DNA of 7,951 bases from Hyphomicrobiaceae bacterium UBA2767 (lineage in GTDB: Bacteria; Pseudomonadota; Alphaproteobacteria; Rhizobiales; Methyloligellaceae). This document shows positions 7,574-7,951 of the stretch, one piece after another. Position numbers and translations under genes: made by a program. Location of the stretch: positions 16,299 to 24,249 of the forward strand of contig DEIT01000233.1 of assembly GCA_002352635.1 (NCBI GenBank), read 5' to 3'. The notes beneath the pieces are model-generated. The model made no database searches. It was not told the origin of the DNA and was given only the letters and a program-made list of their open reading frames with translations. The number at the start of each line of letters is the position of its first letter. Position 1 is the first letter of the stretch.

Positions 7574-7951
7574 ATGAAAATTTGCCAACTCTGCAATCTC
7601 GATTTTACGCTCTACCACTTTCTCCTGCCATTGATGCGTGGCATGCGGGACGCGGGCCACGAAGTGGTGGGGGTGTGCTCTGAAGGGCCGTTTGCCGATA
7701 AAGTCAGGAGTGAAGGATTCCGGGTCGAGACTATTACCATTGAACGCAGTTTCAATGTCTTCAGGCATCTGCGTGCCGCGCGTGAGCTCACGCGCATGTT
7801 TCGCCGCGAGCAGTTCGACATCGTGCATGTGCACAATCCCGTTGCGGCGCTTGTCGGGCGTCTGGCGGCGTGGCGAGCTGGTGTTTCATGCATCGCCTAC
7901 ACTGCGCACGGATTCTATTTCCATGAACAGATGCCTCTGCCCAAGCGAGCG
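7574..7951 (+). CDS. GT4-type glycosyltransferase, N-terminal part (3' partial)
   Basis: An open frame from the ATG at 7574 continues through the right edge, giving 126 residues without a stop. The N-terminus MKICQLCNLDFTLYHFLLPL, the segment RDAGHEVVGVCSEGPF (25-40), FDIVHVHNPVAALVGRLAA and YTAHGFYFHEQMP near the edge fit the donor-independent acceptor half of GT4 GT-B glycosyltransferases, which usually run to about 370-400 residues. Roughly the last two thirds, including the E-x7-E nucleotide-sugar site, would lie outside the window. The HGFYFHE form is seen in transferases that work on undecaprenyl-diphosphate-linked sugars in O-antigen and capsule clusters. The start follows the asnB-like stop by 24 bases with no strong ribosome binding site, so co-transcription is likely. 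The sugar transferred cannot be told from the visible part. Confidence 0.85.
   Translation, partial: MKICQLCNLDFTLYHFLLPLMRGMRDAGHEVVGVCSEGPFADKVRSEGFRVETITIERSFNVFRHLRAARELTRMFRREQFDIVHVHNPVAALVGRLAAWRAGVSCIAYTAHGFYFHEQMPLPKRA

Noticed and set aside
7505..7834. A 109-codon minus-strand frame across the asnB-GT4 junction
   Set aside because: It is antisense to the recognisable GT4 N-terminus, which explains the same bases far better.

Overview
The window looks like part of a cell-surface polysaccharide cluster (O-antigen, capsule or exopolysaccharide) from a Gram-negative bacterium. Moderate-to-high G+C, codon use and the style of the proteins suggest a proteobacterium, perhaps an alphaproteobacterium. 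This is an impression from reading, not a computed placement. I see no rRNA, tRNA, CRISPR array, insertion sequence or phage gene.

Layout: (1) 1-1572, plus strand, cut by the left edge: a two-domain protein joining a WlbA/WbpB-like NAD-dependent sugar-nucleotide 3-dehydrogenase to a WbpD/WlbB-like left-handed beta-helix N-acetyltransferase. (2) 1538-2713, plus: a WbpE-like PLP aminotransferase overlapping the previous gene by 35 bases, with a clear ribosome binding site inside that gene. (3) 2728-3942, plus: a divergent probable glycosyltransferase with a CgeB/Glyco_trans_1_2-like C-terminus. (4) 4086-5453, minus: a polytopic membrane protein of the O-antigen ligase/polymerase (Wzy_C) family, convergent with gene 3 and divergent from gene 5. 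(5) 5612-7549, plus: an AsnB-type glutamine-dependent amidotransferase. (6) 7574-7951, plus, cut by the right edge: the N-terminal part of a GT4-type glycosyltransferase.

How they fit together: genes 1 and 2 supply three consecutive steps known from the WbpB/WbpE/WbpD (WlbA/C/B) pathway: oxidation at C3 of UDP-GlcNAc-uronic acid, transamination, and N-acetylation. The product would be UDP-2,3-diacetamido-2,3-dideoxy-glucuronic acid. The UDP-GlcNAc 6-dehydrogenase (WbpA-like) and any 2-epimerase (WbpI-like) are not in the window. The two glycosyltransferases would build the repeat unit and the Wzy_C protein would polymerise or ligate it. An AsnB homologue in this setting may convert a uronic-acid carboxylate to an amide, but this is inference; true asparagine synthesis cannot be excluded.

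The most notable points are the fusion of the first and third enzymes of the pathway with the second enzyme's gene overlapping the end, the possible amidation step, and the poorly classified glycosyltransferase. None is clearly an undescribed system; the window mostly reads as a recognisable polysaccharide cluster with unusual gene architecture.
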